Positions 13,003-25,723 of a stretch of 64,000 bases of DNA are shown in pieces. This DNA is from Orychophragmus violaceus (taxonomy: Eukaryota; Streptophyta; Magnoliopsida; Brassicales; Brassicaceae). Within the stretch, counting starts at the first letter, position 1, and each line of letters starts with the position of its first letter. Made by a program: the position numbers and the translations under genes. The notes under the pieces were generated by a model. That model was not told where the DNA came from and did not search any database. It saw only the letters and a program-made list of their open reading frames with translations. The DNA lies in the NCBI GenBank assembly GCA_030180135.1, contig CM058235.1, positions 19,802,720 through 19,866,719 of the forward strand, in the 5' to 3' direction.

Positions 13003-14039
13003 AAATACATGATCATGGGAGGATTGACACTTTGCAACGATTTAGTTCGGTCGGGTTATCACACAACATAAATGTAAAATAAAGAGGGATGATGAGCTCA
13101 AGGTCGGAAATGACATAGTGTTCATCGAGCAGGACGAAGAAGGGTTGGAGACCACATAACGGCCCGCTGGTCGTTGAACTCTGAGTAAGCGACTGCGAAG
13201 TCTTAAAAATCTTGATCGAAACCGGGAGGTTGGTGGGCCTGATTTTCAAAGAAACACTACGGCGTATGGAGCTCAGCAATTACCATATGAAACCATCCGA
13301 AAAACCCCTAACAGATTTCTCTGGACATTCAGTCACAACGATCTGAACGATCAAGCTTCCTGTTTACGTCGGAAGGGTCACAAAGATCGTTAAATTCGTC
13401 GTCGTTGACCGAGCAGCCACATACAACATGATCTTGGGTATGTCATGGATACATGAAATTAAGGCGATCCTTTCAACTAGCCCTGGGATATAAAACCGAA
13501 CCAAAATTATCGAACCGAACCGAACCGAAGTTTTAATGAACCGAAACCGAACCGAACCGAAGAAAAAAACCGATCGGTGGTTTTTAAAAAAAAACCGAAA
13601 AACCAAAAAACCGAGTAACCGAACCGTAACCGAACCGAAGAACCGAAGTCCCAGGCCTACTTTCAACCTACCATCAATGAATTAAATTCCTAACCCCATG
13701 TGGTGTACTCACCCTCCGAGGAGACCTGCTTCTGGAACGAGCACAAACTTCGTCACACATCCCAGGCGTATCCAGTCGCCAAACCCAAGATAGAGCTACC
13801 ACCGTTGGATAAACCACAAAAGGATGTTGTGATCCAAGTCAATATAGATTTTGGTGACTCAAATCGATGTGTTGGAGTTGGTGCCGATCTCCGAGAAGAT
13901 ATGAAAGACAAGCTCGTCGAATTTCTTAAAGAGAATGCCACAAATTTTTCATGGACGACCAACGACATTACCGGTGTATACCCATCAATCACCTGTCACG
14001 AACTACATGTCGATCCAGTCTTCAAGCCGACCAACCAAA
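13003..14039 (+). pseudogene. Protease and RT start of outer gypsy element, carrying a MITE
   Basis: The plus strand reads IMGGLTLCNDLVRSGY, then DELKVGNDIVFIEQDEEGLE, ILIETGRLVGLIF (the position of the catalytic D-T/S-G motif, here altered), LPVYVGRVTKIVKFVVVD and YNMILGMSWIHEIKAILST. After the MITE (13478-13659) it continues with YHQ, a TGA stop, and then 13700-14039 with VDPVFKPTNQ, the segment that leads into RT. The sequence stops abruptly at 14040 where CACTA-D begins. It contains several stops. Order and motifs are typical of Tat/Retand elements. Confidence 0.7.
13478..13659. mobile_element. hAT-like MITE, 182 bp, with 8-bp target duplication
   Basis: Terminal inverted repeats TAGCCCTGGGA and TCCCAGGCCTA (10 of 11 positions match) enclose a body made largely of CCGAACCGAA repeats and A/T tracts. 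An exact 8-bp duplication CTTTCAAC lies at 13470-13477 and 13660-13667. Removing the insert and one duplication restores the codons of the conserved STYHQ motif of the surrounding protease region. Eight-base duplications and TAGGCCTGGGA-like ends are hallmarks of hAT-derived MITEs. No coding capacity. Confidence 0.9.
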
Positions 14040-14420
14040 CTCTACAAATAACATCGTTTTTGCGACTGGAACTTGCGACTGTACATGTAGTCGTTTGGCC
14101 ACTATTATGGGACAATATTTCTACTATTTTGCGACAACATATATATGGACGTGTATTAGTCGCTAATATACGACCACAAATGATTGTCGGCAATTTCGTT
14201 GTGAATTTATGACTGATTAATGACCATTGTCAAGACCGGAAACAATAGTCGCAGGCTATTCGACGACTATTTTTATGTCTGATGTGAAGAGTCATAGAAA
14301 AATCGTGAATTGGTCAGTACATGGGCGGCTAATTCGCTACTTTGTGTATAGTAGTAACCAAGTCGTATATTTTTCGCCATTGTTATGACTAATATTCAAC
14401 TCATTATTCGTGTAAGTGTA
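14040..14420 (+). repeat. Subterminal 5' repeat region of CACTA-D
   Basis: About 380 bp rich in TAGTCGC/GCGACTA units in both orientations. It is clearly similar along its length to the reverse complement of 50340-50757. En/Spm subterminal repeats of this sort bind the TnpA-like protein (family knowledge). Confidence 0.75.
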
Positions 14421-14975
14421 TTGTTTATGAAAATATTATAGCTACATATTGCTTTGCATTAAGAGATGTGTACGATTTCTTAAATGTGCAAAATACTTTT
14501 TATTATCGTATCACAAATGAAATATATACTTTGAAATTGAATTTAAAAATAACCAAATTGATCAGGGTTAGATTGTATATGCTATTTAAATGATGTAATA
14601 AAAAAGAGATTATGATAGTGGACAGAAAAGTCGTAAACATTAACGATATATATGTTTTTCAAGACAAATCATCGAACCTAACAAGTAATAAAGTTTAATA
14701 CGGTCTTCTAAAACATGTACATAATTTAGAAGATGAACCATGACATAATATTTTCTTCAGGATATTGGTCTGGTACCAGATTTGAAAAACTTTAAAATAG
14801 AAAACAATGTATGAATTCTAGAAAACATAATTTCTCAGGGCCTAAATCATGCTTGAAATGGCAACTAACCTTTATTATATATCTATTGTTTATGTTTGTT
14901 ACAACACTGCAAATAGAAATTTCTGTAATAATCCTTTTTGAGGTATAACACTGCATGAAGAGGAATATGGAGACC
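14421..14975. other. AT-rich interior of CACTA-D
   Basis: About 550 bp with no sustained frame on either strand and no recognisable transposase domain. It lies between the 5' subterminal repeats and the remaining TnpA-like exon and may be intron or deletion scar. Confidence 0.4.
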
Positions 14976-15008
14976 AATTAATATTGGTGAGGTATTCATC
15001 AGGACACA

Positions 15009-15410
15009 CACTACAAGAAAACACCGTTTTTACGACTTCATTTTTAATCGCTAGTCGTTAATTGCCGTCTTACGACTACATGACGACTAAATATGGTAGT
15101 CGTAAATCCATAGTCGCTAAATTGTATAGTCGTATGATTAGTTGGCGAGTTACAACTATTTATTTGACTAACATCGGTAATCGTAAAAGAGACGTAGCGT
15201 TGTTGGAAGGTATAAGGACTAATATGCGACTACTACAACGACATTTGTGCGGCTATAGAGGGAGTCCATATGCCGTCGGAGATATGTTGTCATCAAATAG
15301 GCGTTAAACGAGATGACGACTGAGCGATTAATATGTGACTGTATAATCAGATAGTAGTCGTGAATATTAGCCACTATGTAGTGACTGGGTAACGACCATT
15401 ATAACTACTA
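15009..15410 (-). repeat. 3' subterminal repeat region of CACTA-C
   Basis: About 400 bp with many copies of TAGTCGTA, AGTCGCTA and their complements next to the CACTACAAG terminus. The sequence differs from the 5' end of the same element beyond the short TIR, as is normal for CACTA elements. Confidence 0.7.
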
Positions 15411-17639
15411 TCCCGCGACTAATCTGAACATCCATAAACGATTATGGTAATGATCTTGCCAATATGTGGCAAATAATTGACGATTGTTTAGTGACTTTTT
15501 CGCAAAATTAAGAATTTGGATTAATTTCATTTTTGATTTGGAAATCGGTGATACAGTAATTTGAATGGTACAACATACGTAACAAACACTTGCATCAAAA
15601 TTAATACTGGTAACATGTAGACACAGACGACCTACTACGCTCCAACATTTAGGAGTTGCCAAATCGTATACCAAAAAATTAACAAGTGCAAGCGACAATG
15701 ATAAGTAACCTACAGATCAGATGGTGTTGTTGTTTTACTTTGAGCTTCCTTCAGTTGCTCTTGGTGGGCGACAACACAGAAAAGTGTATGAGTTGCTTGT
15801 GCTTGCGCATTAAAAGATTAGCTGTCAGGCTATTGACCTTATAAGGATTTACTCGTCCATCCTTCTCAGTGGTCTGTGACAATTACATACAGTAAGAGAA
15901 AAATAATTAAATAAAGAACGTGAGATGACTTTATAAACATGGAATTTGAAAAATGTTACTTTACCTGTGGAAATATGTTGATATATTCAACTAATGATAT
16001 CTCACGAGGTTGCAGTTCTTTGCAGTGCTTCTGCAGTCCTTTGTGATGCTAAACATGTCTTTCATACGTCGTTGATAGATCTCCTCAACAAATGTTTTAG
16101 AAGAAAGTTATGAATGGTTTGGCCATGTCTCAAATGATACAAAATTATCTTGTAAGCGTTCACACACTCGAACTTAGTAGAACACATTAATGAGTTAAGC
16201 ATAGATTGGTGCCTTCAATTGCATGCTAACTATAAGATTAACATCCTAACTATCAGACTATAACTCCTCAAACACTCATAATAAAAACAACCAACTTACC
16301 TAGACTGCGGAGACCATATTAAAGCTCATAGATATAGGAGTCGTTTACAACCTGTAGAACCAAAATTAATTGTAAAATAATAATCAGATTCAGAGCCTGT
16401 CCTGTTTCAAAAGCAAATCAAAGTAGAAGCAAACTAACACTATAGCTAACTGTACTCGTAGGCATCGAATCATGAAGGGTTTCTGTTGAGATATTCAAAG
16501 AAGAATTTGAGAGAGTCGATAGGTTTTGGCCAAAGATAGATATGAAACGGAAAGCTTCGAATAGAGATTCAAAGAAGAGATATCAGTTTGAGATGGGTGG
16601 GCGTAGAAGAGATTCATATAGAGATTAGAGAGATGTTTCGAAGGAAATTTTTGAAAAGAGGAAGAACAAAAGTAAATATGGGTTTGACATATTTGATGAT
16701 TTATCGGCACTTTGTCGAAAATTTGTTGGTATAGGGGGTAATTGAAATGTTTTAGGCTATACAATTGGGTTTAAGTTTACCGGATTAATTTGATAAATAT
16801 TTTGAATATTTGCCCACTTGTAGGTGTAATGTAGTCGTAATATATTTATAATATTATAAAACAATATTAATTCATAAAATATTTCATTTTAACATAATAA
16901 TTGAGATGCTAAAACCTCAAAAATGAGGTTTCAGGTTTCTTTTGAAGATGCTAAAACCTAAAATTTGAGTTTCACTTTTCTATTATATCGAATGATTTTA
17001 ATCAAACATATATAGCGAGATAAAGTGGTTGTTGTGAAATGTTATATATATATATATTCCATATATAATAATAAAACACACATAAACACAAAAGGGTGAA
17101 AACCGTACATATAAAATACCAATTTACTTAAGCATTATTTACATGATACTCCCATATATATATATATACATGTTCAATCAGCACATTCCGAAGTGATAAA
17201 GAGATTACTAACAAATTTCGAATCTGTCCAAAACAATTATTAAAGACCAAATAAGAACTAAAAAGAAGTTTTGTGTTTTAGTATTTAGTGTTTAGAGTTT
17301 AGTATATTTAAATTTTGTAGTTAGGGTGTAGAGTTTATTGTTTGGGTTTACAGTTTAGGGTATATGGTCATATGCATTTAGTACCATTACAATATTACCT
17401 AATAAATTGAGGTTTAGTATTTAGTGCTTAGTGTTTAGTATTTAGGGTTTAGGGCTATTCTTTTTATGTTGGTCAAATTGTCCGATATGTGTTAAATAGT
17501 AAAATTAATACCCAAGTTTATGTTGTTTCTCGTTAATAATTAAGTGTTTAGTTTATTTGAGTACTTCACTGATCTTAAGTGTTACCTCTGGGATGCAATA
17601 ACGCTGAACCGTTAAAAGAAAATATTAGATAATTATATT
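15411..17639 (-). pseudogene. TnpA-like remnant of CACTA-C and flanking non-coding sequence
   Basis: On the minus strand, 15700-15885 begins after an AG with ACCACTGAGAAGGATGG, the counterpart of the exon start at 51017 in CACTA-D, and contains the shared stretch QEQLKEAQ. About 15970-16130 carries a second weakly similar exon (EEIYQRRMKDMF). The rest, about 16.2-17.6 kb, is AT-rich. It includes degenerate TTTAGGG-like runs at about 17270-17450 and no other coding sequence I can support. The gene is too decayed to translate. Confidence 0.45.
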
Positions 17640-18309
17640 CACGGGAAGACATCTAATGTGAAATTGGCAAAATATACATATATACGACATCACCGATTAT
17701 TAAAAAAATTGGGCGAAGTTGTTTGCTATGATTTTGCAGAAGAAAGTGGTCTGCCTATCCAAAAACATTGGTCGCAAATGATATTTTCCATTGGCCACCC
17801 AGAGCGCCAAGAGTCGTATTTAGAACATCGGCACGTTTTCGGCACGTTTCACTGTGAACCAATTAGGAAGCACAATTCCCCAGGAACTATCGTCGAGACG
17901 AGGTAGTTTTCTTCGCAGTTGCGTTCCTTATTCTCGAGTAAATTCATATCTACCGAAGAGTTGATCATCTCTGTCTTCCCCGATGCGTATTATCCCATAC
18001 ATATACTTTCTTAAGATGCATCCATCTTTAGCACCATCCTGAATCCTTTATCTCTCTTGTTATCATAGAATAAGTCTGAGATTCCCTTGAGGTGGATGGA
18101 TGATGTGTTGCCTACGTCGTAGCAGCTTTCAAAAAATTTTCTCCGGTCAAAACCCGGAGCCAAAACATAGTATATCATCTGTAAAAGATTAATAGAGTTG
18201 AAGAACTCTTGTGTTTCCGTCTTCTCCTTCTAGGCTTTGCAAACTATCTTTGAATGACGAATATATTGCATGTTCCGTTCGTAAACATGGCACTACAAGA
18301 AATCTGGGA

Positions 18310-19110
18310 AATAGCCAAATTTTTGTGGCTAATTAAAACTAGCCACCAATAGCCACGAAATAGCCACGAATTCAAAAAATTGAATTCGTAGCTATTTCCT
18401 AGCTATTCGTGGAAAAATAGTCACAGACAAAACTTTGTGGCTATATTTTCCACGAATAGCCATGAAGTTGTCGTGGAAAATATTATCCGCTTCCACAAAA
18501 CATTTCGTGGCTATTCGTGGATAATATATCCACGAATAGCTGCAAATATTTCGTGGAAAGGGATAGCCACGAATAGCCAAAAACGTGTTGTGGCTAACTA
18601 GCTACGAAACCTTTTCGTGGCTATTTGTGGATATAGGTACGAAATATTTTGTGGCTATCCGTATCCAAATAAAATATCTACATAGCCACAAAACTTTTCG
18701 TTTCTATCCGTAGCTGTTGACTTTAGTCACATCAGCTGCTCACGAGTTGATGTATCAATCAGGCACAGGTGTAGTCAGTTCTATGTCGGCAATAATTTAA
18801 TCAACGTAGCCACAATTATTTTCGTAGAAATTCGTAGATACCCGTTTAGCCACGAAAATGGTTGTGGCTATCTGTGGCTTAACTAAATAACAACGACATA
18901 AATCATGGCTATTCGTGGCAAATTTATATAGCCTCAAAATGTTTCGTGGCTATCCGTGGTTATGGTGATATTATACATGATTGAAAAGATTGTATCCTTT
19001 GTTCAACGACATATCGAATAGCCTTTAGACTTGATTGGTGCCAGGGGAATATATTCTTATTAGCCAAGAAAATTTTCGTGGCTATCCGTGGTTAATGAAA
19101 TCTAAAAAAT
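18310..19110 (+). repeat. 5' subterminal repeat array of CACTA-A
   Basis: Dense copies of TAGCCACGAA and its complement TTCGTGGCTA in both orientations over about 800 bp. These are the presumed binding sites of the element's TnpA-like protein. Confidence 0.85.
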
Positions 19111-19164
19111 TTTGTGAGAATTCAACCATTGAGTGATACCAAAAATCAACGAAAACATTACAAA

Positions 19165-22100
19165 ATGTCTGATTTTTTCGTATTGAGAGAGTGGATGTAT
19201 AAACGTGTAAAGCGTTCCGATAAACGTGTGCCTAAAACATTTTTATTTTTTTTGCTTGTAGTCAACCTTCTTATCTAGAGAGCGGAATTTTGTATTGCCC
19301 GTGTAAGAGATGCAAGAACCAGAAGCGAAGCAATTTTTAGACTGTGAGACATCACTTAATGAGTAAGGGATTTAGGGATAATTATTATGTGTGGATGCAA
19401 CATGGAGAAAACTGTTAGCACGATGGAGAAGCTTCAACAAGTCATCATGTGGCGGAATATGGAGCATGGAGCGGTTATCCTGATATTCAAGTTCCAGATG
19501 ATCAAATCCCGGAGCCCGTTGGAGATTTCAACATGCTACCTGACAATGCCGAAAACTTCCAACAATTAATATGCGACGAATACCATGATCCAGTTCTCAA
19601 GGCGTTAGAAGCTGCAAACCAATCTTTATACGATGGATGTCCTGATGGAATATCTCAGTTGTACCTGACGTCAAAAATAATCAACTGGAAAACCAATTTC
19701 AATATTTCGGAGGAATGCCTTGACGATATTGCGCATACATTTAATTATCTCCTTCTATCGCCTAACAATTCTCCTAAATCATACTACGAGACGAAGAAGC
19801 TGACGCGTTCCCTTAGGTTTCCTTGTCATAATATTGATGTCTGCGAGGATAATTATATGCTATTTTGGAAGGGAGAAGACAAAGATCTGTTACAATGTTG
19901 GTTTTGTAAAAAAGTTCGGTACGAACCAAATGTGGGTCGATCGGGGAAGAAGATACCAATGCAGACGATGTTTTATTTGCCGATTGCGGATCAATTGAAG
20001 CGCTTGTATCAATCTAGTATGACGGCTTCCCATATGAGATGGCATGCTGAACATGTATCACCCAAAGGAGAAATGCATCATCTGTCAGACAGGAGGGTGT
20101 GGAAGCATTTTAAAGAGGTATATCCTGCTTTTGCTTCTGAGAGTCGTAATATTTATATCGGCTTATCCACCGGTGGTTTTAATCCAATTGGTATGAACGA
20201 CCAATCATATTTTGTTTGGCCCGTGATCGTGACACCATACAACTTACCACCCGAGATGTGCATGAAACAAGAATATTTCTTCCTGTCCATATTAGTGCCA
20301 GGGCCGAACCATCTGAAGAAAAGCTTGGATATTTATTTGCAACCGCTGATCGAAGAATTGAAAAATCTATGGAGTGACGGTGTAGAGACATACGATGTAT
20401 CACGAAAAGAGATGTTCACGATGCGAGCGGCCCTGATGTGGACAATTAGCGATTTTCCACGGTATGGTATGCTGTCTGGATGGATTACACATAAAAGGTT
20501 GGCATGTCCATACTGTATGGATGAGACGAAATCGTTTTGGTTGCCAAATGGGCGAAAACACAGCTGGTTCGATTGTCACGGAATGTTTTTGCCAGAGGAT
20601 CATCCCTACAGACGGAATGTTAGGTCTTTCTTGAAGAACAAATCTGTTCATGATGAACCACCGCTGTCGTTGAACGGGGAAGAAATTTTACGGATGAGGA
20701 TTAACAACATACCCAGACTTTGTAGGACGGTGGATTGTGGAGGCAAAGGACATGACAATCCAGCTCGGACAATTGAAGCGTATGATGTTGACCACAACTG
20801 GGTGAAGAAGAGTATATTTTGGGATTTGTCGTACTGGGAGGACCTACTTTTCAACACAACCTTGATTTTATGCATATTGGGAAGAATTTCTTCGACAACC
20901 TCATCAACACGGTCCTAAATGTTCCCGGAAAAACGAAAGATAATAAAATTCAGGTTGGATCTCCCTTTATTTTGCAGAAGACCTGACATAGAGGCTGCTC
21001 GAGATGGGAGAGTGCATGTTCCAATCTTCAGACTGTCGAAGGGAAGTAAAGAAAAATTTCTAGTGTGGTTGAAGAATGAGATTAAATTTCCTGACGGCTA
21101 TGTTTCAAAGTTTTCACATTGTGTTAATGTGGAGAGTAGAAATATTTCAGGTTTAAAAAGTCATGACTGTCATGTCATCATGCAACGACTTCTTCCAATT
21201 GCATTTACGCAATTACTCCCGAAAAATGTGCATTCAGCAATTTCAGGTATCATATTTAACTATTAGGAATTTTGTGTTTACTGATTTTACTTTATGATTT
21301 ATGTAGATATTGCACTATTCTTCCGAGACATATCTACTAAAATCCTAAGGAAAGAAGATGTTTCCACGCTAAAAGGAAATATATCTATGCGGCTTTGCAA
21401 TCACGAAAAATTCTTCCCACCGTCGTTCTTTGATGTCATGGAACATTTACCACTGCATCTTCCAGATGAAGCTGCTTTGGACGGTCCATTGCAATATAGG
21501 TGGATGTATCCTTTTGAACGATACATGTATCACCTGAAGAAAAAATTTAAAAACAAAGCTCGAATCGGAGGATCGATTGTAGCTCAATGTGTGAATGAAG
21601 AAATTTCATATGTGACCACTAATTATATTACACCTCCATAAGTTTTAGAACCCGCATACGATGTCGGCGAAATAAATTTAACCTGCAGGTACATTGATGA
21701 TCCGATCATGTTCCAGCAAGTAGGACGAATCAGCGGAAGCATATCACATACATGGTTAAATGATGAAGATTACAATATACTTCAGACATTTTTGCTTCTC
21801 AACTACGAATGGTTTGAACCATATGAAAGGTATGTTATTTAGTAATTTATTTAGATTTAGTTACATATATATTTTATTGGATTGGGGTTTAAGGTTAATT
21901 GGTTTAGCATTTAGGTTAGTGTTTAGGTTTTAAGGTTTAAGTTTAGGGTTTAGGGTTTAAGGTTAAGGGTTTAAAGTTTAGGGTTTATGGTTTAAGTTTA
22001 GAGTTTAGGGTTTATGGAGTTTAGGGTTTAGGTTTTAAGGTTTAGGGTTTAAAGTTTAGGTTTAGGGTTTCAGGTTTAGGGTTTCAGGTTTAAGGTTTAT

Positions 22101-23142
22101 AGTTTAAGGATTAAGAGATTTAGGGTTTATAATTTAAGATTTAGGGTTTAGGGTGGTTTATAATTTAGGGTTAGGGGTTTAGGGTTTGTAATTTAGGGTT
22201 TGGGGTTTAGGGTTCATAATTTAGGGTTTACGGTTTAGGATTTAGAATTTAATTGTTAATAACACATAAATCATCTATACGCTGGATGTTTGAAGAATAT
22301 ATGAGGCGGAGCCATCCTAACATTACTTCAGACTCAATGACGAGAGTGAAAGATGAAAAATTTGCAACTTGGTGCAGAGATTTCGTAAGTACTAGGATTT
22401 ATATTTATATTCATTACATACGTGAATATGTCATTAACAAACTTTGAGATATATTTACAAATTATTATTGCTAGCGCATCATTTGAGTTTCCACTGTGGG
22501 TACTTGAATTTGTACAAGGTCCGAAGCTTCAAATCAAGTCATGGCCTATGTATTATTCAAGGGGATACCATTACCATACGCAAAACCATGGGCAAAACCG
22601 AAACACGATGAACTATGGTGTTTTTGTTCAAGGAACTGCTGACACCGAGTATTTTGGACTGATTGATGAGATATTCATGATAGAGTATAACAGTGCAGTT
22701 TACCTAAAAGCCATGGTCTTCAAATGTCAATGGTTCAACACCAGTCGAGGAATACAAAGACATCCATCAAGTATTGTTGATATTTGCCCAAAGATGCATT
22801 ATGACAAGTACGATCGATTCATCTTCCAGAGCAATGTGATCAAGTGTGTTACATTCCTTATCCGCGAGTACGACCAACCATAGAAGAATGGTGGGCTGCA
22901 ACAAAGGTTATGCCGAGAGGATTTTGTGAAACTCAAGAAGTTTCTCAGTTTACAATACAAAACGACATTGCGGAGCATGTTTTACAACAATTGATATTGT
23001 ACGAGTCGAAGAACATGCTGTCCTCGATGCTTCTGAGTTTGATCCAACTCCGATGATCAATCCAAATGATGAATATGTGTCTGAAGATGATATAAATGAT
23101 CATTATAGTGAATATTTGATTTCAGACTCATGTGAAGACTAG
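19165..23142 (+). pseudogene. tnp2-type transposase of CACTA-A (damaged)
   Basis: Transposase family tnp2 with downstream DUF4218- and DUF4216-like parts. ATG at 19165 (MSDFFVLREWMYKRV), then a zinc-finger-like CPCKRCKN segment, then a long open stretch 19449-20918 with CWFCKKVRY, YNLPPEMCM, LVPGPNHLKKSLD, YGMLSGW and CPYCMDETKSFW. Around 20849-20945 a pair of opposite frameshifts moves the LDFMHIGKNFFD region out of frame. The main frame resumes with LDLPLFC. After an intron (about 21247-21306) a DUF4218-like part contains FFPPSFFDVMEHLP and PFERYMYHLKKK, with a stop at about 21640. A telomere-like intron, a short exon, and a DUF4216-like exon (VFVQGTADTEYFGLIDEI, CYIPYPRVRPT) follow, ending at 23140-23142. 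It would catalyse excision and insertion. Confidence 0.85.
21845..22245 (+). repeat. Degenerate telomere-like repeat inside an intron of tnp2-A
   Basis: About 400 bp of GGGTTTAGGGTTTA-like units with many variants, filling the intron between the FEPYER exon and the FEEYMRRSHP exon. Units are too variable for real telomere sequence. Similar runs occur at 17270-17450 and 44740-44900. Confidence 0.8.
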
Positions 23143-23344
23143 TAATATTGTAACATTTTAAGATTGAATGAATAATATTTTAAATTTGTGCATTTGTGTA
23201 TTTATATATGTATAATAAATGTATGTATAAAATGTATAATTATATATATTCAAATGTATAATTATAATTAAATTTAGAAATTATATTCACTTTTAAATGG
23301 TTTTTAAAATTATATTTATATATCAAATGTATAATTTAATTTTA
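23143..23344. other. AT-rich 3' region of tnp2-A
   Basis: Short AT-rich stretch with several AATAAA-like signals after the tnp2 stop, probably the transcript end. No coding sequence. Confidence 0.5.
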
Positions 23345-23650
23345 TTTATTAAATCATTTGTATAGCCATGGATTTCTACGAAACATTTCATGGCTATACA
23401 AATTTTCGTTTCGCGGGATATTTGGGATTTGGATCCAGTAGTACGCGGCCAATTAATTTTACATAGCCACGGACGGGTACGAAATAGTTCTTGGCTATGT
23501 AAAAAAATCAATCAAACCACAATTATATTCCAATTTATTGGTTCAATTCATACAGTACACCACATTTTGCGGTTTAATTTATCATATAGCCACAAATAGC
23601 TGCAATATATTTCGTGGCTACGTTATGTCCAATATGCGGGAAATATTTGG
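23345..23650 (+). repeat. Internal cluster of CACTA-A subterminal-type repeats
   Basis: Units such as TATAGCCA, TTTCGTGGCTA and ATAGCCACA, the same family as at the element ends, occur again between the end of the tnp2 gene and the start of the TnpA-like gene (ATG at 24342). The position just upstream of the second gene suggests a promoter role. Confidence 0.7.
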
Positions 23651-24511
23651 GCCTGGATTTGAGTTTACCGCGTATAATTTGGCCCAAATTATTGGCCAGG
23701 GAAGGTGAATCGCACCAAAAATACCCTAAGGCATTCACCCTTCTTCATTTTCACCCTTGAGACAAAAAATCTTTCCTTCTCCGATCTTTGTTCATCGCCG
23801 ATATTTTCATCGCTGATCTCTTCATCTCACTCTTCTTTCGATTTCTATTCATCTTCTCCTTCGTTCTCTCCTCTTTTTACCTTCTTCTTCGAATCCGCTC
23901 ATCCTCTAGTCAGATTAATCTGTTTGCCCCTTCTCATCTGAAAACTCTAACTCGATCTTCATCTTATTCTCCACAGATAATCGTAAGTCTCTCTATCCTC
24001 TTCTCTACTTTCGATTATATGGATCTTTCATCGGATTTTAAAACACTAATTTTACAAACCCTAATATCTCTGTCGGTTTTGGTTAACTCACGTAAACGAT
24101 TTACTTACTCTCTTTGATTTTGTCTACGGTTTTGAGAATCTTCGGTTTTTGTTTCGGATTTTGTGAGTATTCGTTTTTTTGTTTCGATTCACTTACTCTC
24201 TTCGATTTTGTCTAGGGTTTTGTGTATCTCACATTTTTGTTTCGGATTTTGTGAATATTTGTTTTCTTGGTTTTTATTCACTTACTCTCTTTGTTTATGT
24301 CTAGGGTTTTGAGAATCTAACCAATTTGTTCATGCATGCAGATGGTTCACCTTGCACCTTCTTCCTTTGGTGGATCCGCAGCCTGCAGAAGAGTTGTGCA
24401 AACTCAGATACCTACAAGAGCGACGAGGTCAGCTAGTACGAGGTGCTTGCCCCCAATAACGAGCCTGACCGCCGTAATGGATGCTCCGGAGAGACAAAGC
24501 ATGCCACTTAT

Positions 24512-25709
24512 TGATAGGCTCAAAGTTTATCCCTATACTAAACTGCAAGTGAACAGCAATGTCAAAGTAGTATATAGGGTTATCGAATCCACAGGGACAC
24601 TTGGTCTCAATAGATCAGAACAGTAGAGACTAATACTAGAAATAAGCAATGTGATTGAATTGAAAGTGGTGCGAGAAAGTAAATCAGTAGCAGAGATTAA
24701 CGGGGTTGGAAGCAAGTAATTAAAAGCGTCAAGCCTAGGGTATTCTCAGGAAATCAGACAAGCAGACAGTTCATTCAGCAAGGATCTAATTAAGCACAGT
24801 TCTAGAACTTAAAACACATATGTAGAATTAACCAAATTCCTTTGCGATAATTCTCTAAGTCTAAGTGCAGCAAACCAAACTTTCGTTTGCGAGAACTAAC
24901 AGATTAAACTAGCATTAATCCCAAGTTTGATATGTTCACAATTATCCTAAACCAAACTTCCGTTTGCGCAAAGTTTAATTGCCCAATTTAATTAGTTCAG
25001 ATTCCTAAACCCCACTTCCGTGACGTATTTAGCAACCTAAGATCTAGATTCTAATTGATCAGGTTAGAACTAGCTTTAAGCACAATTAAATTGAAGAACA
25101 GATATAGTTTGAATCCTTAACTGAATTTGAACAAGTCTAGCAAGTCATGAAATCCTATGTGAGAAACCATAAACCTAACTAGGAATCTACTCAGACATAG
25201 ATAATGAAAACATAATCATAGAATGAATAAATTGCATAAAAGAATAAGAGTAAAAGGGGTTCGAAATCTTCTCCAAATACAGATGAAGTAATAGGTTCAG
25301 ATCAGCCCCAAAAGCTCTAAAAATCCTCTGCTCTTAATTATGAAAGTGTATCTAATAAAAACAACTAAAACTTGATTATATAGGTATAATCTCGGCCAAG
25401 GGCTTCTTTGTAAATGTCAGGAACTTCTGGATCAAAGTGCAATAACTTGATTCTTCTAAACCGCCGAGTTTTTGGCCCATCTCGCTGGTGCATCGATCGA
25501 TGCTAGAGTGCAACAATCGACACCTTCCTCTGTTTCGGACAGTGAACTCTATCTCTCGGCCAATCACTCCAAAAATCTCCAAAATGCTCCATTATCTCCA
25601 ATTTAGCTCCAAACCTGATTATACCTGTAAAAGACTCTAAAAGAACACAAAAGACACTAAAAACACAACTATATCATGGCATAAAACCGGTAAAAACCAT
25701 GATATATCA
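24512..25709 (-). repeat. Left (3') LTR of Athila-1
   Basis: 1198 bp. It contains one pair of the palindromic motif (25489-25503 and 25510-25525, the second with one base changed). The right border is followed by the polypurine tract on the minus strand. Confidence 0.95.
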
Positions 25710-25723
25710 ACTCCCCCACACTT
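25710..25723 (-). promoter_or_regulatory. Polypurine tract of Athila-1
   Basis: Minus-strand AAGTGTGGGGGAGT directly abuts the 3' LTR, the standard position for the plus-strand primer. A similar run lies about 0.17 kb (25884) and another 0.93 kb (26641) further inside. Confidence 0.85.

Noticed and set aside
16495..16764. 89-codon minus-strand ORF in CACTA-C
   Set aside because: No recognisable domain, AT-driven composition, and no supporting context beyond lying upstream of decayed TnpA-like exons.
21845..22245. Telomere-like sequence as a sign of a chromosome end
   Set aside because: Units are highly degenerate, short, and confined to an intron between conserved transposase exons.
23705..24117. 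Overlapping serine/phenylalanine-rich ORFs
   Set aside because: CT-rich 5' UTR-like sequence just before the TnpA-like gene of CACTA-A; both frames are compositional artefacts.
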